A stretch of DNA of 64,000 nucleotides from Varroa destructor (GCF_002443255.2 NW_019211460.1:34261952-34325951); one strand, 5' to 3'; shown: positions 12,371 to 25,454, counted from the first letter of the stretch. Notes: generated by a model not told the origin, from the letters alone. Made by a program: numbers and translations.

Positions 12371-13218
12371 TTGCTGTCCCGTAGTTTCCGACGATCATTC
12401 TGCTCAGTCACGGTTCGGATCTATTCCAGATACACTAGGCAGAATCGCGACCGGAACCAAGCTAACGGGCTTAAGTACACAGCAACTACGCAATACCATC
12501 GCTGCTTAACGCAGAGTAAAGGTGGTAACCGTGTGTCTGGTAACCGTAAAAGTAGTGCGTCAGCGATTTATCGGTCGGAGCGCCGTGCGAGTACTCTGCT
12601 TGTATATATACACATATACATACATATAATGCTATTTGCAATAATATGCTACGGGACCAAACCAGTACCAGGCAGTATACCCTTGTCTATGCAACTCAAA
12701 AAGCGACCTGAGGCACCGAAACCGACTGTGCTTTATAGTGTTGTAGCAGAAGACCGCCGTGCAGCAGTCCACGTCTCTTCGACGATGGATTTCTAGCTTG
12801 TGGAGTAGAAACCGGCAGCAAGAGAGTGTGCAATATAGACGGTGCGTATTCAGCACAACTCAGCGGTCAGGAAGAATACCAGACGAGCAGAGGTAAACCC
12901 CCGCAAACACAATCCTCGTGGCGCTACTGCCCAACTCTGCCCGTAAGCCCCTACCTTGCAACGAAACACAAATGCAAGTCTGCATCGGTCATGTCATGTC
13001 GAACCAGCACTAAAAGATTCCGAAGGACGTATGCCCGTTCCAGAACAAACGAAGCGGTCGTGGCCTTTGTGGTCTATAGAAAGCGTCAAAGAGGGGGAAA
13101 TATATACGTTCCTGGACAAGGATTACCCGTCCCTAACAGGCCCCTTCCCCAACAACTTAGAAGTCAGCCTCTAAGTTGCTCTATATTATTGAGAAACACT
13201 GAAAATTATTCGTCTTAA
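12371..13218 (+). CDS. Unrecognised ORF block (141 and 130 codons)
   Basis: Two + strand ORFs follow each other in a GC-richer patch: 12371-12796 and 12826-13218. Both are near the upper length expected by chance. The first has a basic, Ser/Arg-rich N half, a TA-microsatellite-encoded Ile/Tyr stretch in the middle, and a more protein-like end. In the second stretch another frame (12956-13174) is also open and reads a more natural mix. No domain was recognised. The microsatellite inside the first ORF and the frame changes argue against one intact protein; if coding, the block is spliced or broken. Position and strand are the only firm facts. Confidence 0.2.
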
Positions 13219-14869
13219 CTGAAAATGTTTCTGTCTCGCTTGTTCAGAGGGATAAAATATGTTACATAATGTTATACAGTCAACAGGCTATCGCCACTGA
13301 TCAAACTTATAATTTTTATGAAGACTTATATATAGCCTGTAGAATCGCAGCATAATTTGTCTAACAAGCATATAATAAGGTTCTAGTACACTGCTACGTA
13401 CCATACGATCTACGTCGATATACTAAAAAATATATTTTCCCCTCACACGGGATACACGCGGCATACGCGCTAGCTGTTGGATATCATGACTTATGATAAT
13501 CGCTTTTATCAAATGCATGAAAATCAGCCAGGTGGTGAATATTCCTGGAAAAATCAGTGACTAAGGGCCAAACAATAAAGGACGTGATATAGAAGTCCCC
13601 ATTGCCTTCGAAGGCCTGACGATGGAACGTAGGACGATTTTACAAGGAAAGCCATGAGACAAGAGCAGCCGAAGATACGCATTGAGTTGATCAGCGTTTA
13701 AGCCTATGGGAGGCTGATAAACACATAGTTAGACATTATCAGGAACTGAGTCTAACATCAGGACAGATAAGCTGAAGAGCGTTGATTTCAATGTACACAC
13801 ACGCACAGAAGAAATATGTTTCCTACACCAAGGACAATTGCAGCCCTGTCGCTTTTGAAAGCCGCCTCATGGGAACTAATTAGGGCAAAACAAATTAATA
13901 AAGCCTGGAATCTGTTCATTGCTTCCAACTGTCCGGGAATAGTCACCACTTGAGAGACTACTGGATTTAAAAATTATTATGTCATATGGGTCATACAAAA
14001 GAGTACGTTCATCAGGAAAAGTGTGATATTTGTTATACGCATTGCCGGATATATTCAGGTCTACTACTTTGTACCCTGTAAAAGACCAAAATTTCAATTG
14101 CGATTCATTTCCGTGGATAGATGTGCCGGTTATTTTTGAAAATTTATTTACATTTTTATATAAACTTTATCGAAATTCTTGACTGAGGTAGATGTTACAG
14201 ACGACGACAAATCTACTGTTCTACGGAATAAAAAGTTTACTAAAATTGATGTCTGCTTGTTGAGCACCCTGAAACCTTTGTGAATGATGAGAAAATATTT
14301 CAACCTAAAGATAAAAGCGTTTATAACATACTCTAGAAACCATGCAAAGTACGTTGGAAAATACAACATCAGCTAATATGAAATATTACGAATATTCCTA
14401 AAGAATAGCTACTCAGAGTTCTACCAACATGCACACTATGGTCATATTTTTCTAGATTTAATAATGATTGTTTACATTAATCATGTTATTAATGACGGTG
14501 GAGTTATTGGCGTGTATGTGAATGTAGACGCGGAAGTATCTGCCTCCCGCTTTCTCCTTTCAGCGTCCATCCTAAATAACGGTTATCGTATAGGATGGCG
14601 GATTGATAGAAGGTAGCATAGCTTGTCGAAACGGCAATCAGCGTCGTATGTAAAACTAGCGGCTTGCAGCGTCCTCGCACCTGCACTAAGGCCCTAGTTT
14701 CGTCGTCCCACTTGCGTGCGTGCGTTGCTTCACGCATCCGGTATTCTTTAAATCTTAGCAGTAGGAATAGTAATGCACCATTCTATTTGTATTTCATAGC
14801 CCTGAATAGCTTGACCTTCCTTCTGGATAACGCGTAAGCTGAATTTGCTTCATTGCCATCGCTACGCGT
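13219..14869. other. Intergenic, no gene seen
   Basis: AT-rich. Three short minus ORFs of 73-77 codons (13876-14097, 14148-14369 and 14504-14737) have no recognisable domain and no shared splice logic. Confidence 0.5.
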
Positions 14870-15935
14870 ATGAGCCAGTCGAAAACCTGCTACCTTTATC
14901 AGTTTGAAAGTGACGATAACGGCTATACGAGCATTCGCGTCACCGTCCTTTTTATGGTTTGATCGACGCTTTTCGCTGACTCGATCACTCGAGTTAGGAG
15001 CCGCGTCTATTTTGGTCGCTTATGTGCTTAGCAGATCCTATGAAAACTTCAATGTTTGGCGTGACAAGTGTGCGTTGTGGTTGACGGCAACGAGTTGACC
15101 GACAAACCATCTTTTGCCTCCTGCGCTCGCGTCATGATCTCTCGTGCTTTGAAAGTCGAATGAGTAAGCATACCCTGCATGCTTAACCGAGGTGCGACTA
15201 CGCGATGTGGTCTAGTATGCAGGCCATAACCGGAGGCGAGGAGGAGTCCTCTTTGGTCCTCCTAGCACCAACAAGGATGCAAGTTCCACAGCCTGAGGCA
15301 TTTGGTCTGATCAGCTTGACGGGCTCGCTAGAAGAAATAGATCTGAGCGCCGACATCACAGGGCACTGGCCAATATCAGAAGCTAGGCATATGACGACAG
15401 GACCTGTTCCAGGACCGCAAGTTGGCATCCTGCGCTGCCAATTTATTGGCAAAGCGCGACAATGATTCATGTAAGTGAGTGAAGCTGGTAAACTAACGGT
15501 ACGCAAACCTTTTTAGGAAGTCGTCGGCTTCGCTTTCGTACAGCACACGCCTCTGTGAAGGCAGCGGAATTATCCTCAGCACAGAGAAGCACGCGAGGAA
15601 TAAGGCAAGGTCACGGGCAAGAAAGCAGAAACAGGAGAAGACCACAAGCAATAGTAGATCTTGACCTTTGTAGGCGTTTCGGTGCAATTTTGTGCACCTA
15701 CAGGGATTGTACGGAAGCTGGGAATAGAAGGATGCTATAAGGAGTTGGAGCCACCCGGCGAGAATAAGCTATATTACGTAAGTCAACGATTTTTTGGTAG
15801 TGTGTCTGCTTCTCCTAGCGGCGCCGCCCCCGTCACGGTGATATGCAGTTAGTCAATCAATCTGAGTCCCCCCCAGTAAAGATATTCAAGCGAATGAGGC
15901 GGCAAAGAGCACAGCAGTGGTCTGCATACCTGTAA
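14870..15935 (+). CDS. Unrecognised spliced gene with very short introns
   Basis: Several signals line up on the + strand. An ATG at 14870 starts a protein-like frame. GTAAGC near 15162 and a CTAG acceptor near 15215 bound an intron of about 52 nt. Exon 15216-15470 holds an open frame with acidic and Pro-rich residues (86-codon ORF from 15205). GTAAGT at 15471 and TTTTTAG ending 15516 bound a 46-nt intron with an internal CTAAC branch-like site. Exon 15517-15777 ends in GTAAGT, and a 41-nt intron (15778-15818) ends in TCTCCTAG. The last exon, 15819-15935, is in phase with the end of the previous one: 79 codons are open across that junction and stop at TAA 15933-15935, giving an Arg/Gln-rich C terminus. 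Exons 1 to 3 each need a frame change, so either the sequence has indels or the model is partly wrong. No family was recognised. Confidence 0.35.
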
Positions 15936-18908
15936 CAGATCTTTCCCAGGAGGTTTAGGGGACAGATACAGATCCGTAGCGCTGCGATAACTTAATGAGG
16001 CGTGTCAATGGGGCGGCGACAGCCAGCCATCAGAGCTAAGTGGGCGTAGCATCGTGACTACCATCAAGGAGTTAATGGACATTTTCGTCAGGCCATACAG
16101 AGATGAGCCTAGTTAAGATGCTACCTTAACACATTCGATAACAAAATAATTCGCAGAACGTAATAAATGCTGCATAATTCAAAGAGCGAAAAGCAAATCA
16201 TGTCTTGGGAATAGCAAGTGTCGAAGGAAAATTATTAAGGTAGCTCGATTTCCTTAGCTTTTAATGGCATATACATCACTTATTATTACTAATTTAACTT
16301 TGCATCAACGAAAACTAATCGATTAAATTGCCTGTCTCAGGACTTCGTTGTGTATTTAGAAATTGCAAACTACCTAATCGGAACGTAATATAGGCGTATA
16401 TTCATTGGAGACCTTCATAGTGTTCATTTAGGCCATATCAACAACTACTTTTGACGAGTTGCGACACTCGGAGGCACTTAGAGAAAATCCCTTTTGCTTA
16501 ACCCACATTCCGTATTAGAACTATCTTCTTGCCTTAAATATCAAATATATATATAAATAAAAAATAGTTTCATTATTGATTGTAGGGAATTTATAATCCC
16601 ATAAAAGGTACCTTATTCAATCCAAGTATTGGCTAATAGTATGGTACGCTAGACAGTCACATCCTGCCTAGCACGTTACTACCGCGTCTATTAAGCCGAC
16701 TGTAAGCTCTGGTAACCAATCCTCTCAATCGATTAATATATGCAGATATACAGAAGCCAGTATTACCAACAAAAATGCTATCCATTTAGCAGTGCCTCGA
16801 CTCTATATAGCAATAATGACGGAAATGTTTAGGATAATTGGCGGTATATATACGTGTGTGTGTGTGTACGTATTGAGTTATTTTCCAGAACCATTCACAG
16901 TCGTTTAGTCTGAATTATAGACGAGAAAAACGACCGACTGGGCCAGCTGGCCTATTTGCCTGTCTAACTTATGGCATCATTTAGTCCAGCCAGCTTACTC
17001 CCTGGTTGGTGCAACGATCTATTATCATGGGGGCTTTACGGCTCGCCACAGACTGCTCGCTGCTTCGTAATAAGCCCACAGGCTCCGCTCTAGTCTGTTC
17101 AGCAACACTAGATTGTTAGGCCTACTAGCCTGAGCTAAACCTTTTTCACACCCCCGTATCGGCCGTATCGTTCTACTGCGCAGCATATACGTGCGTCTAG
17201 CGCGAACAACTTGCTAAAACATATGCTAAAATAGAATACTTTTCATTGAAAAAATCGCTCTTAAAACGATCAGTTTTCAAGATACGTATCTTTCCCAATG
17301 TATTTTTGTTTTATTTAGATTCTTAGTTCAACTAAAGTAACTTGAACAATCACTTATAAACTTAGGTATGCCGAACTGTTCGGAAATTGTTATGACGCTA
17401 GTGTATGGAATCTATTACGGAAGTGCTGTTACCAGGCGGCAAACGAACACGAATACAGATTTGCGTGAGTTCCGCAAGCAAGCTACTTGGAGTTGTATCA
17501 ACTTGTCTATGAGTGTTAAAAAATAGACACTTAGTGAAATAGTTCTATCCTTTTAAATCGTTTTTCGGTCGACGGCACGTAATCATATGAGGTCGAACAC
17601 GGTTTCTCTTAAAACACTGTAGAAAACAAATAGCTTTGTTTCGTTATACGTCTTAGTGTAATGAGCTTGCTAGCGCAATGGACCGACGATCTGTAGCTGT
17701 TCATTAGTGAGTAAACGCATATGTATTACATAAGGAATCATTTAGCTTGCCCCTTTGCCGCCATTACTGAATACGTGCGGCGAAGATAACATGGCTGACG
17801 AAAGCCGCGTATAATGAAATACTCCATGGCACTTATCGTCTACCTAGACACTCTCATCGATGAGCTCGTTTCTACAAATTGCGTCAATTTGGCTGCCGAA
17901 ACGGCGGAAAGTCGTTCAACAAGAATGGGACGTGAAGTTTTCTGTCTAAAATTAACTGATTCTTCATAAACTGAACGCAACGATCTTCTTAGTTTTAGCT
18001 TATCACACCTGTTTAACGCGTTCGATCAGCGTAAATATCACCGCACTGTTTCTGTCTGTAACATCGTAATTGGTATCACACGGGTTATACTGTCACCGGT
18101 CGAAGGTTTTGATCGAATAAAGTAGCATTATAACAGAGAAGAATAGTCAAAATACTCCCAAACATATCAATGTAACAGACGAAGTATAATTGCCGACAAC
18201 GTAAAAACAGTACAAAACACCGAATAATAGGTCAGTAATAGCATTGTTCTGTTCGACTACATTTATCTCCTTTCTATAGAAGCTACTTTAACCTTGTTTG
18301 TGTCTCACCAGCCACAAACTAAAATCATCTGCTTGGTCCCTGTCGAAGGGGGAAAAAAACAGCAAAAAAATCTGTTTTACAGCATCGTCTAATGGACGCT
18401 GCTCGCGACATATTCTGTCTCCCTCAGAACAGTCAATGATTTTTTCATTCCGTTCCAGCTATAGGGAGACCGTGGCGACGACAGCTGCGTCAAGGAAGGA
18501 TTCATCTAACGTGGAAGGACAAAAAAACTCGCTCTTGTTAGCGTTCCGGGTCACGTTCGTAGATAGTCGCTAGATGCCAAGATCTCTGCTGCTACGTACC
18601 TCTGGAGCTGCTATAGCGCTTACTGTCGCTGTATGAGTGGCTTACCTCTGGCTACGCTGTAATTTGGATACAAAGTACAGCAGTAGGAGCAGTTAGTTGC
18701 CAGATAGTAGCCACTATGGCCATGTAAATGTTAAGCGCCAAAGATACGTGCGTATGATATGCCCTGTTCTGAGCTCGTCTGGCTAGCTGACATATATATC
18801 TCCTACTTCGTGACTGTACGAAACAGGGTGGGGTGGGCAGGCAAAGTATAAACAAACGGTAAGTACGTATTGCAGGAGCACATATATGTGTATATCTAGA
18901 TTATACAG
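15936..18908. other. Intergenic, no gene seen
   Basis: AT-rich DNA without long ORFs. A short GT run sits at about 16854-16867. The 91-codon ORF 18298-18573 (+) has no domain. Confidence 0.6.
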
Positions 18909-19096
18909 GGACGGGTTCAGTGGGGGAACAGAAGTCGCTGCGCTATTACCGCTGACGCCAATGCTTCTTCTGCCGCAGTCAGTATTGCCTTTGCTACAGG
19001 AAAAGAAGTTCTCTTCATACAGCATGCTGAGCGTACCACACGTACTCGCGAACCACTTCACTGGTCAGTCAGATGTTCACGTAGCTGGCTTACTTG
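18909..19096 (+). CDS. Possible isolated internal exon
   Basis: The patch begins after a TTATACAG acceptor and ends at a GTAAAT donor (19097). The frame starting at the acceptor is open for all 62 codons and reads a mixed, Ala/Thr-rich peptide that includes a TADANASSAAVSIAFATGKE stretch; a second frame is also open and gives a hydrophobic peptide. GC content is higher than the surroundings. No homologue was recognised and no partner exon was found, so this may be chance. Confidence 0.25.
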
Positions 19097-20286
19097 GTAA
19101 ATAAGTAGTCTGCTGATAATGTGTTCTGTTGTCCTTTCTTAGCTAAAAAAAAAAAGCTGGACGTGGCGAGGGGAGCAAATCTCTGGCGGTGTTTGCTTCG
19201 TACTTGCATCTTTGCGGTTCTATTGTATTATAGCGAATTCAGTTCACGGCAAAAAAGCTACGAAGGCTAATGGAGACGCGCTTAGGAGTATATGGCATTG
19301 AAGACTGCTCAAAAAGTTGTTAACCTTCTATATAATCAGAACCTTCCCTGTACCGAGCGCTGCAAATTATTCTAAATATGTTCCCACTTTAAAAGGAAGA
19401 CCTAAACAAAGCGCATATCATTATTTGTAAATTTTAATTACTATTTTAATGTGTATTTAATGCGTAGCTAGTTAATCCATAAATCACTTTAGGTCTACTG
19501 AGGTAAAGTTTGTCTAAGACTAGTATCGACTGCTTCATATTGTTGTGGTAGATTTTAAAAAATTCAATTAGCGGCCTAAACATACGCGTGCGACCCATAT
19601 ATTTGTGCTCCTTCTAAAGGATAGCTGAGGCACGGTTATATTGGCAAAAATCCTGAACGATACTGCTGTGGTAGAACATGACTTGTCAGTTGAGATAGGC
19701 AAAAAATTTCATCTAGACAAAGTTGTATTGTTCATAAAAACAAGAGATTAGAGATAATAACTCGTCTCGTATAAAAATGTAATAGTTAAATGGTGCAACC
19801 TGGAGCAATGAGAAGATAAAAATAAAGGAACGATTTTAGAGTGGATGTAGGTCGAATTAACAAAATTATATTACAAACAACACCAAAGAAACAAAAGCGG
19901 ATATTTTGAATATTAATGTAGCTGCACTCATTATAGCTAGGTGAAGATCTAGCAGGCTTGAACGTAGTAAAAATTTGAAAGCTGCTTTAGATAGATGCTG
20001 AGTGTTTTTGATATTTGTTCATATTGAAACTATTATTGCATTGTCAATGGGGTGTGCATGTTATGTCATTTGGATGACGCCTACCCCCTATTTAGAGAAG
20101 CTGTGTTTTTTTGTAGCATACTTACCCGCCAAATACAAAAGTGTACACGCCTGCTCAACAAGCCCACTAAGCAGCAACACTAGAAGTCCTGCCCACACAA
20201 GGGGCATAGCTGGCCGTTTTCAAGAGATCATATTCAACATCAAAAGCGATTAGAAGCTTTTTTTTTCTGCTCTTACCTCTTACCTT
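19097..20286. other. Intergenic, no gene seen
   Basis: AT-rich; one 83-codon ORF (20002-20253, +) without motif. Confidence 0.6.
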
Positions 20287-20618
20287 TTACCTTTTTACAT
20301 CATCCAGAGTTTGGGCTGTGTCCCTTGCTCCGCTGTGCTGTATCAGTTCCCCGGAGCCGTCCCAGGCGTCAATTTCGCTACTCGATACGCCAATGTAACG
20401 GAAAAGCAATCTTTTTTTTAGCGGCCCTTTGCAGCCCAATCCGCTGAATACGATGCTTTCGCGCGCTTTAGTCCTAGGAGCCACTTCGCTGAAGTCCTTG
20501 TATCAGTCTTTGACATTAGTATGTTAATAGCACGAAACAAAGGTATCAAAAAGGGAATGTCATTGCAGCCTCCGTGAGAGAACCAAGCAGGAACAGCGGT
20601 CCCCGCAACCACGATCAC
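20287..20618 (-). CDS. Exon-like block with GTAAGA donors, minus strand
   Basis: On the minus strand two overlapping frames are open, 20418-20618 and 20287-20484. The second reads a basic start, a hydrophobic LLFRYIGV core and an acidic end (DAWDGSGEL then TLDDVKR). It is followed at once by three GTAA-type donors in tandem (GTAAAAG, GTAAGAG, GTAAGAG, at about 20270-20292 on the plus strand complement). The two frames join if one base is added or lost near 20450. This is consistent with one exon carrying an indel. The product is not recognised. Confidence 0.28.
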
Positions 20619-20840
20619 CCTTCGGCATCGGGAGAATCCCCAATGGAAACCAACGAGCTTTGATTCGATTGAAAGACGGCCCAGCGCTCACGAAATGGCA
20701 AAATGAAAGGAGACTCGCCTAGCGCGGAAGGACTTTAAGGAACAATAGTAATAACTCGACAAGTTAACTAAGGCAATGGTGACGATGAGGACGAGAAAAT
20801 AAACTTACGGTTCTGGCGTCGGACAGCGCTGCCCGACTAT

Positions 20841-21501
20841 GTGATTCTCATTATATTATCACAACGGTGCCAGCAGCAGAGGCGAACGATTACAAAGAGG
20901 ACGTGGCTTTTCCGAAGCAACGCCGGGAGAGGTTGGAGATGCAGCAACTTGATAAAAGTGAGAGGGGAAAGAGAAAAGGCCCATGAAAAACAGCGAGAGG
21001 GCGGAGCCGCGAAAGAGGCATCCTGCGTGAAGAAACAGCAGAAGCAAAAGGAAAGATCAGGTGGCGAAAAGGAGAAAGTGAAGGGCATTAAGGAGAAGGA
21101 CAAAAAGGACATCGTTATGGATCACCCGATGAAAGAGTAGAAATGAGGCCAGAAGACGACAAGGAAAAGACGAACGAAGGTGGAGAAACCATAACAATGG
21201 TAGTACAACCATACAATCGTGGGAGAAGGACACGCCGAGGACCAGCAGTAGCCTTTGCAGCGGCGAAGGATCTCCTCGCAGTATGGCGTATTGCGGCAAG
21301 TAAATAGACAGCATGCCGCAACGAAATCCCTTTACTGAACAAAGCTTCACTGCTCCACAGTGCTCGACTGCAGCATTCTCATTGGAGACGACGACTTCTT
21401 CGAAAAGACAACCAAGCCGAAGACCATCTAACAAAGTAATGAACAACTACGTAGAACGCCAACGCTGGTCTAAAACGGAAAGCCTGAAAAAAGAGGCGTA
21501 A
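20841..21501 (+). CDS. Lys/Glu-rich charged protein, probably coiled coil, broken
   Basis: ORF 20841-21140 (99 codons) changes from an unremarkable N half to a dense Lys/Glu/Gln/Arg helix (from about 20960), typical of charged coiled-coil or nuclear linker proteins. Just before it another frame reads a matching QRRERLEMQQL helix, suggesting a frameshift near 20950. Downstream, further frames stay protein-like to 21299, and ORF 21313-21501 (62 codons) continues in a Ser/Thr/Arg-rich style. The purine bias on the + strand makes the minus strand look like Ser/Phe/Leu-rich ORFs, which are shadows. No domain beyond helix propensity is visible. Purine-rich low-complexity DNA can also give such ORFs by itself. 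Confidence 0.33.
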
Positions 21502-24500
21502 TCGAGAAGCTGAAAAGGAGAAGCGCCAGTTAAAAGGGTGGGCCTGCGACGCAAGACGAAGGCTCGTCGACTGTAATAATACGTTCGCTCAGCGTGCGTC
21601 GTTCGTCGCAAATGACGCCTCGCAATAGGGGATGCCTACAAAGGAAAGTGGGTTCCGCAGGACACAGTCAGGGAACCCAAAAAATCATCTTCCCGCTATT
21701 CAAACCGTTCGGTGATCACAGATAAACGACACTGTATTTATTTCGAAACAGTGCAACGTAAACTTCATCCTAACAGACGATGTATTGCCTCTTAAGCTAG
21801 TCATCCGTGTTGCTCGTCGAAGTGGCAAAAAAAATTGACAAGTCGTCGCTGTAGAGAGCAAGTATTATGCTTAGCTAGCAGACAGTTAATACACATTATG
21901 GTTGACTTTTTTATTATCAGCATATTTTTCCTTTTAAGCTAGAGGCTCTAAATTACTCTAAATTTAATAGGATTACTCTAAATTTTAAAGACTATGTTAT
22001 GAGTAGACAGGACGACGAGATTACGGATACATTCGAAAACAGTTCAATTTTCTATGAACTATCGATGGGCTCACTTATCTGAAGCAAACAAAACTTTTTA
22101 AAACAGAATAGGACAACGAAAGTATAAGGTCATGTTAAATTCGATTTTTTCCCTATATAAATTTTGCCAAACAAATATCATACATATCGTGCCTCATTTT
22201 TTCGCACTTCCCTCGTTGTTCGCTCTTATTAGTGTCGTGGTTGAGTGTGCCGTCTGCTCCTTCTCTTTTTTTTTTTAGCCTCTCTAGTGAAACACGCCAG
22301 TGGACGCTCTATTCCCAGGGGAAATATTCGCTCATTTCCTGAAGGTTTTGAGTCACACTGGGTTACTTTCCTTTTTCTGCTGATCGCGCCGGCTGGCCCG
22401 CGGAGCGGTCTACACTTCGCTAGCGATCTCTGCCAGCAGCGGCTCTCGAACAAACCCTACTTCTAACTCGACAGCCCAGTCCGGGGTATGTATCGCGCAA
22501 TATGCTGCTGAACTAAGCTGCGTTGTTGTCGTTGGGTGCTGTACGTACTCATTCTTCTTTGTGGTCTGTAGTGTTACCCCCTAATACGGCCGGCTATTTT
22601 TATCCCCTCCAGCCGAATCATTTCTTGCGTTGTACTGTTATTTCTTCTCTGGGTCGAGTTGTGTCCAGCATCTACTGCTGTTCGCAATGGATATACGTTG
22701 TCGGCACATAAAGAGTTTGTTACGCTCCCTAGTTCCCAACCAACGAAGCCGGCAAACGAGACTTAGAAGCAAAAAGACACTATCTGCATTGCGTCCTGCC
22801 GTAGAATCGGTGCCTTATTTAGACGAGCCAAAGACAACGAACCAGTTTGTTCGCAGGCGACCGAACGCATCGTAAATGGGTTGTGATTTTTCGATTGTGA
22901 CAGGCTAGACGAAGCGTTAAAGAAGCAGGAAGTGGTAGGCTGGGCTTGACTAACGGCCACCAGAAGGACCAACGAACCGCTGTGGTGACAAGCAGCAGGC
23001 CATAAGAATGTTAGAGGCCAACAAGTCGCTTCAAGTAAACTGTAGCAACCGACAGTGAGTCAGGCTGCGTCCTTCGATGCCAACCAGTCACTCCATCGGA
23101 TTAACAATGCTTTCATGCAGTCTCCTGATGACAACAACATTCGTTTAGAACAGGAAAAGGCTATTGTACAAGGACTCAGGTGTTAGCAGCATATACTTAT
23201 GATCCAGTATGATAAACTCTAGAAAAAAGAAGGTAATCAATATTTGTTGCCGGATGCTGATAGTTTGAACACATTAGAGCAGCGTCCTTGACAGGCTTTG
23301 CTGGACCACCCTTATCAGCTAACCAACGCTGCCGATCAAGCTTTAAGTGAGCTGCTTTAGGAGATGGCTTTTGTAGCTCTGAATATAAAGTTTTACATGT
23401 AAAAAGGTTGACAAACAGTGCTTATCTCTCTAGAATAAATGCCTAATCGACTATTCCCCGTGTTCTTGGAGAAGAAACAATGCGTCAGCATGGCCTTAGC
23501 ATAGTTCATCTGTCCAGAAGCTGCATAACTCGCGTGGGGAAGATCAGTTCTGCTGTTGTCTGCGTAGCTCGTCCCGTACGTACCTCGCTTGCACTCCTTT
23601 TGCACGTATCTCGCCCGCCCACCACTAGCGTTTTCTACTGTCTCCTGAGCTATTGCTGTACATTACCTTGACTAAGATCCCCAAATGAGAAGCTGGAAGC
23701 ACACAACACCTCTCCTCTTTCTCTGTATTTTGCCGCAGGCTTTCGTCGTTGCCGCCGCTCCCGCTGTCTAGCCGTCATTGCGTAGTCTCTGCTATTGTGG
23801 ACGCTCCTGATACTCTTCCTATTGTTTGCGTTAGGGCGTTATACTTCTAGCCATCTCCAAAATCTTACTCACGCATGTTGTCGGGGATGTAGCTGGGTAT
23901 GCTGTTTCCGCGACAGGTAAGCGCTCATGAAAACACCAATAGGCGGAATAAGACGCCTCGCAAGTACGGGATGAATGTCAAAGCAGACTGCGAGTAAGCA
24001 GGCAGGAAAAAGAAACAAGAGTGAAACAATAAAAGCATAAAAACACCATGAAGGAAAACAACGAGAACAAGTCGCCATTCAAAATGATAAGAAGGAAACT
24101 CGAAACGAAAGGTCTAAAATGCACAGCCATGAGCATGGGTCCTCACGGCGGTCTTCGTATGTTCGCCAGCTCCCCATGTAAAACGTTAGGGATATTTAGT
24201 AAATCTATGCCTGATGTCATTACATCTTCGTCTATCTATTTACTCAACCAGGAAATCGTCCCTCAACCAGTAGCTTTTCTCTCCAAAAAACAGAAATTAT
24301 TGCTGGAACTGAATTATTTTTCCAGCATCCTATTATAAAAAAAAAAGTTATACTAAATGCATTGTCTAGAATAAATCAGTTTTAAGGATCTACAGCAATT
24401 CCGGCACTTTGGATTACTTCGATAGGGAAGCTATGAATTTACGCCTTCTGTAGTGAACGCTACGTAGTGAAAAATAGTACGTATGAGAAGTGGGTTTTAG

Positions 24501-24812
24501 GATTCCCCTAAACAATTTGGTCGTAACGAGTGAATAGCATTTTCTGCTGACCGCGTTCGTTAGATTTGATCTATTATTTGGCGCAAATCATCGAACACAA
24601 TTAGAATTCAGTAGCATTTCCTACCGAAGACCGTTCGAGCCGTTAACAAGCATTTGTTGGTCCTAGTCGCTCATTGCCGCTGCCATGGTTCTACGTACGA
24701 CCCGGCGTTCTACAGCTGAAGTGAGTATGGAGGGCAGAGCTATGGGATGGGCGGCAACGCGGGTGGCAGAGCAAAACACACACGGACGTGTTCACTCGGG
24801 CGTGATTTCCAC
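21502..24812. other. GC-richer stretch with broken ORFs, no firm gene
   Basis: An excellent polypyrimidine acceptor (T10 then AG) lies at about 22268-22280 (+), followed after about 200 bases by GTATGT (about 22485), but no frame is clean between them. ORFs 22245-22466 and 22630-22875 (+) and their minus partners have no domain. At 22.7-23.4 kb one + frame gives helical-looking peptides but contains about nine stops in 278 codons, too many to claim a gene. 24048-24338 (+) is a 96-codon ORF of unknown nature. Confidence 0.4.
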
Positions 24813-24818
24813 TTTATT
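24813..24818 (-). terminator. AATAAA polyadenylation signal
   Basis: AATAAA on the minus strand, 37 bases after the stop codon of the 199-codon minus ORF. The spacing suits a short 3' UTR. An AATAAA by chance is common in AT-rich DNA, so it supports the ORF only modestly. Confidence 0.3.
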
Positions 24819-24854
24819 GGAGACTCGCAACGGTCCGCTTGCTCCCTCATCCGG

Positions 24855-25454
24855 CTACGGCTGAAGCTCGAGTGCTTGCAACACAAATGCTAACCAACAG
24901 TAGTACATAGCTGTAGTACTTGTAGCAGCAGCAATACTGCCAGTTGTAGGCCAGCCAAATTGTCTGTCACGTCGTCCAAGGTCCTCCGATCTAACGTTCA
25001 TCGCTGTTGAAAACGAACGCCAAATTGGAGGCAACGATTTGATTAAACCGTGAGAGAGAGAACTGACTTGGTTTGACATTCCTTTCGTTGGCAGTTGGAA
25101 AAGGACGGTGTCAAATCGTTTCAAGCGAAGACCCACGCGTGTCCTGCTTGGCGTTGGTCCATCAGTATATCTAACTAGTGGGGCCACGTTTAAGCAAATA
25201 GGAAGCAAATAAGAGATGGCGTGCCCCAGTTTCGTTGATCCATCGAGTCCCTTAACGTGGCTGTTCAGTCGCCGCTGGCAACGCAACCTGAAAATGAACT
25301 CCCAAACGTAGCAGACGGATATCGGCGTATCGACACTGTAGAAACCGAAGAAAAGTTTCGTTTTTATAGAATTCCGCCAAGAGGCAAGAAGAAATAGCAA
25401 GCGACTCATGTTGTTACCGCTGCTGCTTGTACAACGTGTGACGGAAACTGACAT
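24855..25454 (-). CDS. Longest ORF of the window, 199 codons, unknown
   Basis: ATG at 25454 to TAG at 24855, uninterrupted. The product is rich in Ser, Leu, Arg and Thr, with hydrophobic patches around residues 17-25, 85-100 and near the C terminus, but has no recognisable domain. For this base composition the longest chance ORF in 64 kb is expected near 160 codons, so the length is suggestive only. AATAAA lies 37 bases past the stop. Against it, the opposite strand over the same stretch (about 24930-25480) gives an equally protein-like frame with four in-frame stops, followed by a GTATAA donor (about 25484) and a TCTCCCTTGTAG acceptor (25576). Either this ORF is real, or it is the antisense shadow of a decayed + strand gene. 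Confidence 0.3.
   Translation of the reverse strand: MSVSVTRCTSSSGNNMSRLLFLLASWRNSIKTKLFFGFYSVDTPISVCYVWEFIFRLRCQRRLNSHVKGLDGSTKLGHAISYLLPICLNVAPLVRYTDGPTPSRTRVGLRLKRFDTVLFQLPTKGMSNQVSSLSHGLIKSLPPIWRSFSTAMNVRSEDLGRRDRQFGWPTTGSIAAATSTTAMYYCWLAFVLQALELQP

Noticed and set aside
20837..21446. Minus ORFs of 91 and 129 codons
   Set aside because: Shadows of the Lys/Glu-rich plus-strand block.
22567..23402. A single plus frame giving helical, talin-like peptides
   Set aside because: About nine stops in 278 codons is not clearly below the roughly 14 expected at random; the resemblance is probably pattern-seeking on my part.
23735..23900. Second cuticle-like VVAAAPAV peptide
   Set aside because: Only eight residues before a stop; no RR domain nearby.
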